NCBI RefSeq assembly: GCF_009753715.1
Contig: NZ_WQMS01000016.1
Location: 469,290-533,289 of the forward strand
Origin: Sphingomonas horti
Lineage (GTDB): Bacteria; Pseudomonadota; Alphaproteobacteria; Sphingomonadales; Sphingomonadaceae
Length of the DNA stretch: 64,000 nucleotides
Direction of reading: 5' to 3'
In this document: positions 1-7,759 of the stretch, one piece after another
Layout of the letters: each line of letters starts with the position of its first letter
Position numbering within the stretch: the stretch's first letter is position 1
Position numbers and translations under genes: made by a program
Notes under the pieces: model-generated
Databases searched by the model: none
What the model saw: only the letters and a program-made list of their open reading frames with translations
What the model was told of the DNA's origin: nothing

Positions 1-222
1 CTCGGTCCCGGTCGCCGTGCGCAACGCCACCGGCCAGCTCTGGAGCGTGCCGACCAGCCGCTCGCCGTCCCAGGCGGCGACGCTCAGCTCGGGGATCGCG
101 ACCGCACCCTCGCGCAGCCGATAGGCCGTCCGCCCGCGTCGATCCGCACCGAAGGCAGCATCCAGCAGCGCCTCGACGGTTTCGGGATCGGCATTGGAAA
201 GCGGGGTCAGGACAACGGCCAA
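1..222 (-). CDS. GNAT-like N-acetyltransferase, N-terminal part (cut by window edge)
   Basis: This is the first 74 codons of a gene running out of the window. I chose the TTG start at 222 because AAGGAG lies 7 nt upstream on the minus strand and no ATG is nearby. The visible peptide has a helix with LLDAAFG, then TAYRLREG and a strand pair ending LVGTLQSWPV. That is the usual beginning of YhbS-like GNAT acetyltransferases, which move an acetyl group from acetyl-CoA to an unknown amine. The acetyl-CoA-binding motif would lie beyond the edge, so the family call rests on the N-terminal pattern only. It is divergent from the glutathione S-transferase gene, with about 100 nt between them. Confidence 0.55.
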   Translation of the reverse strand, partial: MAVVLTPLSNADPETVEALLDAAFGADRRGRTAYRLREGAVAIPELSVAAWDGERLVGTLQSWPVALRTATGTE

Positions 223-320
223 TGATGTGCTCCTTGCACCGGGCATGGACGCCCGGAGCGGCGCGCTTTAGCGTCGCGTGCGCATAATGAAAGCTGAATG
301 TGAAGGGAGGCTCAGCCGCC

Positions 321-953
321 GTGATCCTGTACGATGCCGTCTGGGCCCCCAATCCGCGCCGGGTGCGCATGTATCTGGCCGAAAAGGGGATTTCGGTCGA
401 CCGGCGGATCGTCGATCTGGCCGGCGGCGAAAATCTGCGCGAGCCGTTCCTGTCTGTGAACCCGCGTGGCACGGTGCCGGTGCTTGAACTGGACGGCGAC
501 GAGCGCATCGCCGACTCGGTCGCGATCTGCCGCTATCTCGAAGCGCTCCACCCCGACCCGCCGCTGTTCGGCCGTGACGCGCTGGAGATCGGCCGGATCG
601 AGTCATGGACCCGCAAGATCGAGGCGGAAGGCTATGCGGGCGTCGTGTTCGCCTTCCGCAACCGCAATCCCCGGATGGCCGATCGGGCGCTGTCCGGCTA
701 TTGGCCCGCGGTCCCGCAGCTGCCGGAGCTCGCGATGCGCGGGCAGAATATGTGGGGCTGGTTCGTCGAGATGCTGGACCATCATCTGGATGGGCGCGAC
801 TGGATCGCCACGGACACCTACAGTTTCGCCGACCTCACCGCGCTGATGACGGTGGATTTCGCCAGGGCGACGCGGCTGTCGGACGGCAGCCTTCCATCGG
901 CGCTCGCCGCCTGGCATGCGCGCGCGTCGGCGCGGCCGAGCGCTCAGGCATGA
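321..953 (+). CDS. glutathione S-transferase family protein
   Basis: A cytosolic GST of 210 aa. The N-terminal thioredoxin fold has the glutathione-site strand GTVPVLEL followed by ADSVAICRYLE, where the Ser is expected to contact the gamma-glutamyl group. An all-helical C-terminal domain follows, with a WIATDTYSFADLTAL-like segment (the N-capping box of GSTs). The GTG start at 321 is preferred over the in-frame GTG at 300 because GAAGGGAGG sits about 10 nt upstream of it. The substrate is unknown. It lies 1.7 kb from the homogentisate genes, but it lacks the SSCS-type motif of maleylacetoacetate isomerase, so I do not assign that step. Its stop overlaps the ATG of the next gene (ATGA), so the two are probably translated together. 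Confidence 0.85.
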   Translation: MILYDAVWAPNPRRVRMYLAEKGISVDRRIVDLAGGENLREPFLSVNPRGTVPVLELDGDERIADSVAICRYLEALHPDPPLFGRDALEIGRIESWTRKIEAEGYAGVVFAFRNRNPRMADRALSGYWPAVPQLPELAMRGQNMWGWFVEMLDHHLDGRDWIATDTYSFADLTALMTVDFARATRLSDGSLPSALAAWHARASARPSAQA

Positions 954-1696
954 CGCCGGAGTTCGCCGCGCCGCGCACCGCGATCGTCACCGGCGGCGCG
1001 CGGCGAATCGGCTGTGCGATCGCGCGCGCTCTGGCGGCGGACGGATGGCACGTGCTGATCCACCACCACAGCTCGGACGCCGCCGGGCTGGCGCGGGAGC
1101 TTGGCGCCTCTACGGTGCGCGCCGATCTTGTCGACCCCGATGCGGCGGACACGATCATCGCGGCGCTGGACGGGCTGCCGCCGCCGGCCTTGCTGGTGAA
1201 CAGCGCCGCCGGCTTCGCGCTCGATCAATTCGACGACTTCGCGGCCGAGCAATGGGACCGGCATATGGCGGTCAATGCTCGCGCGCCGGCGATGCTGACC
1301 CGGGCCTTCGCCCGCGCGGTACCGGAAGGGCAGGGCGCGCTGGTCGTCAACCTGCTCGATGCCAAGCTGGTCCAGCCCAACCCGGACTTCTTCTCCTATA
1401 CAGTCTCCAAGATGGCGCTCGCCGGCGTGATGGAACTCAGCGCACGCGTGTTGGCCGGGCGCGGTATCCGCGTGTGCGGGATCGCGCCGTCGGTGACGTT
1501 GGTTTCCGGTCCCCAGACGCGCGAGAATTTCGACGCCGTCCACCGGCTGAACGCACTTGAGCGCGGCGTCACCGTCGAGCAGATCGTGGAGACGCTTCGC
1601 TACGTCATCGCGACGCCGACGCTGACCGGCCAGACGATCGTGCTGGATGGCGGCCAGCGATTCCTCGGTCTCGCGCGCGATGTGCAGTTCCTGTAG
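950..1696 (+). CDS. SDR family oxidoreductase, pteridine-reductase-like
   Basis: A short-chain dehydrogenase of 248 aa. It has an NADP-type Rossmann motif TGGARRIG near residue 14, the NSAAG segment, and a catalytic YTVSK. The usual catalytic Ser position reads VNLLDAK, an Asp, as in the PTR1 and FolM-like pteridine reductases. The likely reaction is therefore NADPH-dependent reduction of a dihydropterin or dihydrofolate. That assignment is an inference from two motifs, and another carbonyl substrate is possible. The ATG overlaps the stop of the GST gene by 4 nt, which suggests one transcript. The protein is full length, ending in a typical GQTIVLDGG segment. Confidence 0.8.
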   Translation: MTPEFAAPRTAIVTGGARRIGCAIARALAADGWHVLIHHHSSDAAGLARELGASTVRADLVDPDAADTIIAALDGLPPPALLVNSAAGFALDQFDDFAAEQWDRHMAVNARAPAMLTRAFARAVPEGQGALVVNLLDAKLVQPNPDFFSYTVSKMALAGVMELSARVLAGRGIRVCGIAPSVTLVSGPQTRENFDAVHRLNALERGVTVEQIVETLRYVIATPTLTGQTIVLDGGQRFLGLARDVQFL

Positions 1697-1714
1697 CGTC
1701 GCCCGTTCGAGCGG

Positions 1715-2062
1715 CTATTTCACGCCCTTCAGCCAGGCGATCAGGCGCGCCCGCTTCGCTGCATCGGCCATGCCGGGATAGACCATGCGCGTGCCGGGCA
1801 CTTTCGCACCGGGATTGCTGATATAGGCGTTGAGCTCCGCCTCGGTCCAGCTGCCCTTCTGCGCCTTCATCGCGGGCGAATAGGCGAAGCCCGGCACCGA
1901 CGCCTTGGGCCGGCCGACGATCTTGTACAGGGTCGGCCCAAGCCGGTTCTGGTTGGGCGCGACGGTGTGGCAGGCGGCGCATTGCGCGAAGCTCGGGTCC
2001 ACCTGCGCGGCGGCGCTGCTCGCGCCCAGCAGAACCGCGATAATTCCCAGGCTCTTGCGCAT
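1715..2062 (-). CDS. class I cytochrome c, periplasmic
   Basis: A small c-type cytochrome of 115 aa. A signal peptide of about 20 residues ends in SSAAAQ. The heme site CAACH lies at residues 28-32, and a C-terminal GTRM (Met93) or the following PGM supplies the sixth iron ligand. The pattern LGPTLYKIVGR after the heme site is typical of cytochrome c2/c550-like electron carriers. It is the last gene of a minus-strand run behind the Rieske protein, so both may serve one electron chain, but no partner oxidase is visible. Confidence 0.9.
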   Translation of the reverse strand: MRKSLGIIAVLLGASSAAAQVDPSFAQCAACHTVAPNQNRLGPTLYKIVGRPKASVPGFAYSPAMKAQKGSWTEAELNAYISNPGAKVPGTRMVYPGMADAAKRARLIAWLKGVK

Positions 2063-2089
2063 GTCCGTGCCTCCGTCCCAGCCCCTTGC

Positions 2090-2467
2090 CTAGCCGCTGC
2101 TGTCGGATTCGCAAGCGGCGGTGCGGACAATGCCGTCCACCACCCGGACCGGCCAGGGCATCAGCGCCGCTCCGGCGCATGGGCCGCCGACGCAGCGGCC
2201 GTCGTCGGCACGGAACAGCGCGCCGTGCCAGCTGCAGGCGATCAGATCACCGCCCGGCGTCAGATAGTCGTCGAGCGTCTGGGCGAGCGGCAGGCCCATA
2301 TGCGGGCAGCGGTCGACATAGCCGCTGACCGTCTCTCCGCGGCGCACGACGAAACCGTGGAAATAACGCTGGCCGATCTGGAGCACGAAATTGCGCGCGC
2401 CCGGATCGGGCAGGTCTGCCAGCGCGCACAGCGGCACGCCGGCCGGGGTGGAGGTCAGGCGGTCCAT
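2090..2467 (-). CDS. Rieske [2Fe-2S] domain protein
   Basis: A stand-alone Rieske protein of 125 aa. The cluster ligands are Cys54-Pro-His56 and Cys78-Ser-Trp-His81 (CPH and CSWH), within a single Rieske domain and with no catalytic oxygenase domain. Such small soluble Rieske proteins act as ferredoxins for oxygenases or as subunits of larger complexes. Its position 67 nt after the fumarylacetoacetate hydrolase gene, in the same direction, suggests co-transcription with aromatic catabolism genes. The partner is unknown. Confidence 0.88.
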   Translation of the reverse strand: MDRLTSTPAGVPLCALADLPDPGARNFVLQIGQRYFHGFVVRRGETVSGYVDRCPHMGLPLAQTLDDYLTPGGDLIACSWHGALFRADDGRCVGGPCAGAALMPWPVRVVDGIVRTAACESDSSG

Positions 2468-2522
2468 TCTTCGTCACCCGGCCCCGAGCCGCAGCGTACC
2501 TTTCTTCGCAGACGAGAGGAAG

Positions 2523-2553
2523 GCGGCTCCCGGGTCAAGCCCGCGATGACGGG
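2523..2553. repeat. REP-like palindromic repeat unit overlapping the end of the hydrolase gene
   Basis: A segment of the type GGCTCCCGGGTCAAGC followed by CCGCGATGACGGG. It matches the right half of the palindrome at 3621-3651 and the dispersed GTCATCCCGG...CCGGG repeats common between genes in Alphaproteobacteria. It covers the stop codon and last few codons of the fumarylacetoacetate hydrolase gene. Confidence 0.55.
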
Positions 2554-3557
2554 ACGGGTATCACTTCCTGCTCGATCGCGCCGAAGATGCTGTGGCCGGC
2601 TTCGTCCTTCATGTCGATCCGCACGTGGTCGCCGTGGCGGAGGAACGGGGTCCTGGCCGCACCGGTCTGAATCGTCTCGATCATCCGGATTTCGGCGATG
2701 CAGCTATAGCCGAGCCCGCCGTCGGCAACGGGCTTGCCGGGCCCGCCGTCCACGCCCTTGTTGGAAACGGTGCCCGATCCGACGATCGAGCCTGCGGCCA
2801 GGCTGCGCGTCTTCGCGACGTGGGCGACCAGCGTGCCGAAATCGAAGGTCATGTCGGTGCCCGCATCGGCCCGGCCGAACGGCTCGCCGTTCAGCTCCAC
2901 CAGCAGCGGCCGGTGCAGCTTGCCGTCGCGCCAGTCGGAGCCAAGCTCGTCCGGGCTGACCAGCACCGGGGACAGCGTCGAGGCGGGCTTGGACTGAAGG
3001 AAGCCGAAGCCCTTCGCGAGCTCGGCCGGGATCAGGTTGCGCAGGGAAACGTCGTTGACCAGGCCGACCAGCCGGACCGCCGCAAGCGCTTCGTCCCGGG
3101 TCGCACCCATCGGCACGTCGCCCGTGACGACGCACACCTCGCCTTCCATGTCGCAGCCCCAGGCTTCGTCCTGCAGCGGGATCGGATCGCGCGGGGCCAG
3201 GAAATTGTCGGATGCGCCCTGGTACATCAAAGGGTCGGTCCAGAAACTCGCCGGCATCTCCGCGCCGCGCGCTTTCCGGACCAGCTCGACATGGTTCACA
3301 TAGGCCGAGCCGTCCGCCCATTGATAGGCGCGCGGAAGCGGCGCGGCCGCGTCGCGCTCGTGGAAGCGCTCGCGCGGAATCGCCTCGTGCTCCAGATCGG
3401 TGGCGAGCAGCTCCAGCTTTGGTGCGGTATGCTCCCAATCGTCGAGCGCGGCCTGCAGCGTCGGCGCGATGTGGGACGCATCGGCACACCAGTGGAGGTC
3501 GCGCGAGACAACCACGAGGCGGCCGTCGCGGCCGGATTTGAGCGATGCGAGCTTCAT
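2535..3557 (-). CDS. fahA: fumarylacetoacetate hydrolase family protein
   Basis: A 340-aa enzyme of the FAH fold, which hydrolyses fumarylacetoacetate to fumarate and acetoacetate, the last step of tyrosine breakdown. The metal-binding acidic residues lie in DMEGEV and LVNDVSLRN, and the catalytic region is KGFGFLQSKPAST. The later GSGTVSNKG matches the substrate pocket of this family. The ATG at 3557 has GGAGGTTTG just upstream. It follows hppD, hmgA and a cupin gene on the same strand, which supports the assignment. The last residues (PSSRA) and the stop are encoded inside a dispersed palindromic repeat, so the native C-terminus may have been replaced by repeat insertion. No maleylacetoacetate isomerase is evident in the cluster. 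Confidence 0.88.
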   Translation of the reverse strand: MKLASLKSGRDGRLVVVSRDLHWCADASHIAPTLQAALDDWEHTAPKLELLATDLEHEAIPRERFHERDAAAPLPRAYQWADGSAYVNHVELVRKARGAEMPASFWTDPLMYQGASDNFLAPRDPIPLQDEAWGCDMEGEVCVVTGDVPMGATRDEALAAVRLVGLVNDVSLRNLIPAELAKGFGFLQSKPASTLSPVLVSPDELGSDWRDGKLHRPLLVELNGEPFGRADAGTDMTFDFGTLVAHVAKTRSLAAGSIVGSGTVSNKGVDGGPGKPVADGGLGYSCIAEIRMIETIQTGAARTPFLRHGDHVRIDMKDEAGHSIFGAIEQEVIPVPSSRA

Positions 3558-3565
3558 CAAACCTC

Positions 3566-3651
3566 CGTCATCCCGGACTTGGCCGGGGGTCCACCTTCTT
3601 ATGTCCCGGCGTGAATAGGCAGGCGGGCTCCCGGTCAAGCCCGGGCTGACG
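3566..3651. repeat. paired REP-like inverted repeat between cupin and hydrolase genes
   Basis: The left arm (from 3567) reads GTCATCCCGGACTTGGCCGG. The right arm (to about 3650) is its inverted copy, ending CCGGGCTGAC, with about 20 of 26 positions matching by eye. The 84-bp unit fills the whole gap between the cupin gene and fahA. Transcribed, it would fold into a long hairpin inside the operon and could stabilise the upstream message or reduce fahA expression. Confidence 0.65.
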
Positions 3652-3652
3652 A

Positions 3653-4012
3653 TTAAATCCGAATCCCCGGCGGCGCGGTGAACTCTGACGCTTCGGCATC
3701 GCCGGTGTTCACCACCTCCGACGGCTCGAAGATCAGCACTTCGGCCTCCTCGTCGCTCGCGGTGCGGTGTTCGACCCCGCGCGGCACCACGACCATCTCG
3801 CCGGGGCCGAGCGTCACCACATGGTCGCGGAACTCGATACGGAATTCGCCTCTCCAGCAGAGGAATGTCTCTTCCGCATCGGCATGGCTGTGCCAGGGGA
3901 AGATACCCTTGGTCTTGACCAGCCGGATGTCCTGCCCGTTCGCCTGGGCGACGATCTTCGGCCGCCAATGCTCGGCAAAGGCGGCGAATTTGTCGTCGAT
4001 GCGGACCTTCAT
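3653..4012 (-). CDS. small cupin-domain protein in the homogentisate operon
   Basis: A single-domain cupin of 119 aa. Cupin motif 1 includes His41, His43 and Glu47/48 ([11 protein letters not shown]), and motif 2 includes His82 (GVEHRT), so a metal site is intact. Its ATG overlaps the stop of hmgA in an ATGA arrangement, which implies translational coupling to homogentisate dioxygenase. The biochemical role is not known to me. Small cupins often travel with this pathway and could be an isomerase or a binding protein. It is separated from fahA by a palindromic repeat. Confidence 0.85.
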   Translation of the reverse strand: MKVRIDDKFAAFAEHWRPKIVAQANGQDIRLVKTKGIFPWHSHADAEETFLCWRGEFRIEFRDHVVTLGPGEMVVVPRGVEHRTASDEEAEVLIFEPSEVVNTGDAEASEFTAPPGIRI

Positions 4013-5691
4013 CCGACCTGCGCCTTGGGAAAGCCTTGCCAGCACGCGTCATAGTCCGGCTGGGCGTGATCGAGCGCATGGCGGGTCAGGCGATAGGGCC
4101 AGCAGCTTTCGACCATGAAAGCCATGGTGCCGTCGATCTTGTGCGGCTTCAGCTCGGCCTCGCTCGCGCCGCGCCAGCTGGCGACGTCGGGGCCGTGGCC
4201 GGACATCAGGTTATGAAGCGAGAGGCCGCCGGGACGGAAGCCTTCCGCCTTAGCGTCATAGGCGCCGCTGATCAGGCCCATCGCCTCGGACATCACGTTG
4301 CGGTGGAACCAGGGGGGGCGGAACGTGTCTTCGGCGACCATCCAGCGCGGCGGGAAGATCACGAAATCGGCATTGGCGCGGCCGGGTACGTCGCTGGGTG
4401 AGGTCAGTACGGTGAAGATCGACGGATCGGGATGATCGAAGCTGACCGTGTTCATGGTGTTGAAGCGCGACAGGTCATAGCGGCAGGGCGCGAGATTGCC
4501 GTGCCAGGCGACCACGTCCAGCGGCGAATGGTCGAGCGTCGTCGTCCAGAGGCTGCCCAGATATTTCTGCACCAGCTCGAACGGCTCGTCGCGATCCTCG
4601 AACCAGGCCACGGGCGTTTCGAAATCGCGCGGATTGGCGAGGCCATTGGCGCCGATCGGCCCCAGCTCCGGCAGGCGGAACATCGCACCGTGATTCTCGG
4701 CGATATAGCCGCGCGCGCGGCCGTCCGGCACCAGCGCGCGGAAGCGGACGCCGCGCGGGATCAGCGCGATCTGTCCGGGCGCGATCTCGATCCGGCCCAT
4801 TTCGGTCAGCAGCTCGAGACGGCCCTCCTGCGGGATCAGGATCATCTCGCCATCGGCATTGACGAAGGCGCGGCGCTCCATGTCCCTGTCGGCCGCATAG
4901 ACGTGCACCGCGACGCCCTCCAGGTCCGCCGGATCGCGGTTGGCGAGCATCGTCGTGATGCCGTCGATCAGGTCGGTGCCGGCGGGAGCACCGGCGATTG
5001 GGTCCCAGCGGAGACGATTGGGTGGAAGCGGCTCGTCGACGGTGCCGGGCGCGAACCGCTTCGCGCCTTCGTAGCGTGTATAGGGCGGATGCTCGGCCGA
5101 GGGCCGCAGCCGGTAGAGCCAAGACCGCCGGTTCTCGTGCCGGGGCGCGGTGAAGGCAGTGCCGGACAACTGCTCGGCGTAAAGGCCGAAGGGCGGCTCC
5201 TGCGGGCTATTGCGGCCAATCGGGAGCGCGCCGGGCACGGCCTCGGTCGACACATGGTTGCCGAAGCCGGGCATGTAAGCGCTGACCGTTCCGCCAGGAC
5301 GGGGCGCAGAAGCTTCAGTGTCGCCCAGAAGTTCGGAAAGCAATAGGTCAATGTCCAAGATATGGGCTTGGGATCGGCCGAGCCGGTGAGCTTCGCCTCT
5401 CAACCAAGCTTCGCACTTAGCTCGGTCAACCGCCCAAAGCCCGCTTCCCTTTCCCGTTGGTGAGAAAAAGAACGCTGCCTCCTCGTGCCCGCTTCGCTTC
5501 GCCCATACGTCGGAGTCTTTGGAGTGATGATTATACGCGCTTTGTATGGTGCGTTCGAGTTCATGAGGTTTGATCCCGCCTAGGCGCTCACGGTCCTGTT
5601 TCACCGCCTCAACTACGTCTGGACGTCTTCGTCCATTAGGGTAATCTTTCAGTGCCCTATAGAGGCTCGCCACATATGAAGAATCGCCCAC
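4009..5691 (-). CDS. hmgA: homogentisate 1,2-dioxygenase with an extra N-terminal domain
   Basis: The reading frame has two parts. From about residue 137 it is a complete homogentisate dioxygenase. Its beginning ([16 protein letters not shown]) and [20 protein letters not shown] are conserved, and the iron ligands lie in WFHRNVMSE (His, Glu) and SGHGPD (His). It opens the ring of homogentisate to maleylacetoacetate. The first 130 or so residues are foreign to the family. They contain [24 protein letters not shown] and [15 protein letters not shown], and their DNA is clearly lower in G+C (about 53% by hand count over 5461-5700). The frame opens at ATG 5700, which overlaps hppD. I prefer GTG 5691, which has AAGGTGG 8-9 nt upstream. 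The dioxygenase could also start internally at the ATG of YMPGFG. The stop overlaps the cupin ATG. Confidence 0.85.
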   Translation of the reverse strand: MGDSSYVASLYRALKDYPNGRRRPDVVEAVKQDRERLGGIKPHELERTIQSAYNHHSKDSDVWAKRSGHEEAAFFFSPTGKGSGLWAVDRAKCEAWLRGEAHRLGRSQAHILDIDLLLSELLGDTEASAPRPGGTVSAYMPGFGNHVSTEAVPGALPIGRNSPQEPPFGLYAEQLSGTAFTAPRHENRRSWLYRLRPSAEHPPYTRYEGAKRFAPGTVDEPLPPNRLRWDPIAGAPAGTDLIDGITTMLANRDPADLEGVAVHVYAADRDMERRAFVNADGEMILIPQEGRLELLTEMGRIEIAPGQIALIPRGVRFRALVPDGRARGYIAENHGAMFRLPELGPIGANGLANPRDFETPVAWFEDRDEPFELVQKYLGSLWTTTLDHSPLDVVAWHGNLAPCRYDLSRFNTMNTVSFDHPDPSIFTVLTSPSDVPGRANADFVIFPPRWMVAEDTFRPPWFHRNVMSEAMGLISGAYDAKAEGFRPGGLSLHNLMSGHGPDVASWRGASEAELKPHKIDGTMAFMVESCWPYRLTRHALDHAQPDYDACWQGFPKAQVG

Positions 5692-5692
5692 G

Positions 5693-6730
5693 TTAGGCAT
5701 CCACCTTGATCACGCCGCGCCTGATCTGGTCGAGCTCGATGCTTTCGAACAGCGCCTGGAAGTTGCCGTTGCCGAAGCCTTCATTGCCCTTGCGCTGGAT
5801 GATCTCGAAGAAGATCGGGCCGAACATATTCTCGGTGAAAATCTGCAGCAGAATGCCTTCGTCGCCGACATTGCCGTCGATCAGGATGCGGTTCTTCTTC
5901 AGCCGTTCCAGGTCCTCGCCATGGCCCGGCACGCGCTTGTCGACCAGCTCGTAATAGGTCTCGATCGTGTCCTGCAGCTTCACGCCGCGGGCGCGCAGCC
6001 GCTCGACCGTGTCGTAGATGTCGGGCGTGGTGAGGGCCAGGTGCTGGATGCCTTCGCCCTTATACTCGCGGATGAACTCCTCGATCTGGCTCTTGTCGTC
6101 CTGGCTTTCGTTCAGCGGAATGCGGATCGCCTTGTCCGGCGCGATCATCGCCTGGCTGAACAGGCCGGTCGCCTGGCCCTTGATGTCGAAATATTTCTGC
6201 TCCTCGAACCCGAACAGCTCGCGGTAGAATTCGGACCAGACACGCATCTGGCCGCGGCGGACATTGTGGGTCAGATGGTCGAGTAGATCGAGCCCGACAT
6301 TGTTCCGGGCCTCGGCTTCCTGCCAGCCCGGAATCTCCTCCCAATCGGCGTAGAGGTCCTCGCCATCCTTGATGAAATACAAGTAGGAGCCGCCGATCCC
6401 CTCGATAACGGTGTCGTCTTCCTCGGTCGCCTTGCCGCCGTGGGCGAGCGCCCATTCGAGTGCCTTGCCGGGATCGGCGACGCGGAACGCCATCGCGCTG
6501 GCTGACGGCCCGTGAGCGTTGCGGAACTCGGCAACGCGGCCGGTCTCGTCCCGGTTGAGCATCAGGTTGATGCGCCCCTGCTTGTAGCGGGTGATGTCCT
6601 TGCGCGGATGCCGGTGCGACGCAACAAAGCCGAGCTGTTCGAACTGGGCGGCCATCGCGTCCGGATCGGGCGACGTGAATTCGACGAATTCGAATCCGTT
6701 CAGGCCCAGCGGATTGTCGGCGCTCATCAT
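5693..6730 (-). CDS. hppD: 4-hydroxyphenylpyruvate dioxygenase
   Basis: A 345-aa iron(II) dioxygenase that converts 4-hydroxyphenylpyruvate to homogentisate, the entry to the pathway encoded downstream. Two vicinal-oxygen-chelate halves are visible. The iron ligands fall in LLDHLTHNV (His), GIQHLALTT (His) and FFEIIQRKG (Glu), and the C-terminal helix contains the family signature [11 protein letters not shown]. The start is one of two adjacent ATGs (6730 or 6727), with AGGAGC about 5 nt upstream. It lies 46 nt after a MarR gene on the same strand, and that gap contains a palindrome. The next frame (hmgA) begins essentially at its stop codon. Confidence 0.95.
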   Translation of the reverse strand: MMSADNPLGLNGFEFVEFTSPDPDAMAAQFEQLGFVASHRHPRKDITRYKQGRINLMLNRDETGRVAEFRNAHGPSASAMAFRVADPGKALEWALAHGGKATEEDDTVIEGIGGSYLYFIKDGEDLYADWEEIPGWQEAEARNNVGLDLLDHLTHNVRRGQMRVWSEFYRELFGFEEQKYFDIKGQATGLFSQAMIAPDKAIRIPLNESQDDKSQIEEFIREYKGEGIQHLALTTPDIYDTVERLRARGVKLQDTIETYYELVDKRVPGHGEDLERLKKNRILIDGNVGDEGILLQIFTENMFGPIFFEIIQRKGNEGFGNGNFQALFESIELDQIRRGVIKVDA

Positions 6731-6759
6731 GTCTGCTCCTGGAATCGGGGACGCAAATA

Positions 6760-6773
6760 GTAACAGGCGTTAC
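6760..6773. promoter_or_regulatory. GTAAC-N4-GTTAC palindrome, candidate MarR operator
   Basis: A perfect 5-bp inverted repeat (GTAAC, AGGC, GTTAC) lies in the 46-nt gap between the MarR gene and hppD. Position and size fit an operator for the neighbouring MarR regulator acting on hppD and the downstream catabolic genes. This is inferred from position only. Confidence 0.4.
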
Positions 6774-6776
6774 CAA

Positions 6777-7211
6777 TCAGCGCAACGCGTGGCTCGCCGA
6801 CTTGAGCTTGGCGAGCGTCGCCTTGAGCTGCGCGACCTCGCGGGCGCCGAGCTCGTGCAGCAAGCGTTGCTCCAGCTCCAGCGCCTTCGGGGCAATCTGG
6901 GCATAGAGCGCGCGTCCTTCTTCGCTCAGCGCCAGCGTATGGCTGCGCTTGTCGCGGCCGTGGGGGACGCGCGTGACGAGCCCGCGCGAAACCAGTGCCT
7001 GGGCGGCGCGGCTGACGGTCATCTTGTCCATCTCGGTGCGGGCGACCAGCGCCTGCTGCGTCACGCCTTCCTGCTCGGCGAGCACGGCGATCAGCCGCCA
7101 TTCCGGCACCCGCAGCCCGAACAGCACTTCGTAGGTGCGCGCGATCGCGCTGCTGACCGCGTTTGAGGCGACCGAGAGCTGATAGGGCAGGAACTCGTCG
7201 AGGCGCAGCAT
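6777..7211 (-). CDS. MarR family transcriptional regulator of the homogentisate cluster
   Basis: A 144-aa MarR-type winged-helix protein. The N-terminal dimerisation helix is followed by the HTH (VTQQALVARTEMDKMTVSRA) and the wing (VTRVPHGRDKRSHTLALSEEG), where the D-R-S/H pattern is characteristic. MarR proteins usually repress nearby genes and release DNA when they bind an aromatic ligand. Its place directly upstream of hppD, with a palindrome between, suggests it senses 4-hydroxyphenylpyruvate, homogentisate or a related phenolic. The ATG at 7211 matches the family length. Confidence 0.9.
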   Translation of the reverse strand: MLRLDEFLPYQLSVASNAVSSAIARTYEVLFGLRVPEWRLIAVLAEQEGVTQQALVARTEMDKMTVSRAAQALVSRGLVTRVPHGRDKRSHTLALSEEGRALYAQIAPKALELEQRLLHELGAREVAQLKATLAKLKSASHALR

Positions 7212-7248
7212 CGCCGCGCCTTATGGCGCGGGTCGCGGCCCGTGGAAA

Positions 7249-7698
7249 CTATTCGGCCGCGCGCGCCGCCACCACAGCTGCGACGGCCGCCACGTCGTCA
7301 CGGTCCAGCCGGGATTCGCGGTGCGCCGCGTCCTTGACCAGCTTGAGCAGCCGATCCTTGTCGCGAACGGCATTGGCCTTGTTGAAGCAGCCGGCTGCGC
7401 CCAGCAGCAGCGCCTGTGCGCGCAATTCCTCGCCGCGGGCCGTGTAGCTGGACAACATGATGACAGGGGTAGAGCGGCGGCGGCGCAGGTCCTGCAGATA
7501 GTCGAGACCGCTGCGGCCCGGCATCTCAACGTCGAGCGTGATCACGTCGACCAGGGTCTCGTCGAGCAGCCGCTCGGCCTCGTCCGCACTGCCCGCCATG
7601 CCGGCGATGCGGATTTCGGAATCGCTCTCCAGCACCTGCCGCATCATCGCGCGGATGGTGACCGAATCGTCGACAACGAGAACACGAACGAGACGCAT
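7249..7698 (-). CDS. single-domain response regulator (CheY/CheB receiver type)
   Basis: A 149-aa receiver domain. The acidic pocket is VVDDS near the N-terminus, the phospho-acceptor Asp is in TLDVEMPG (about residue 57), and a Ser/Thr switch lies in MLSSYT. The conserved Lys is in CFNKANA. This MLSS...FNK pattern resembles the receiver half of CheB, but there is no methylesterase domain, only a short Ala-rich tail. It may pass phosphate or act by protein contact. The ATG at 7698 is chosen over TTG 7701 although neither has a clear ribosome-binding site. No kinase is adjacent. Confidence 0.85.
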   Translation of the reverse strand: MRLVRVLVVDDSVTIRAMMRQVLESDSEIRIAGMAGSADEAERLLDETLVDVITLDVEMPGRSGLDYLQDLRRRRSTPVIMLSSYTARGEELRAQALLLGAAGCFNKANAVRDKDRLLKLVKDAAHRESRLDRDDVAAVAAVVAARAAE

Positions 7699-7759
7699 CA
7701 ATCAAAACCAGCCCAAACCGCTGGATTTGCTTATGATCGTATAAAGATTACCGAGACGT

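Noticed and set aside
321..953. The GST as maleylacetoacetate isomerase of the homogentisate pathway
   Set aside because: The glutathione site lacks the SSCS-type motif of that enzyme, and the gene is on the other strand and coupled to an SDR.
3566..3651. The inverted repeat as a miniature insertion sequence
   Set aside because: It matches the short dispersed palindromes between alphaproteobacterial genes. No target duplication or transposase-like terminus is seen.
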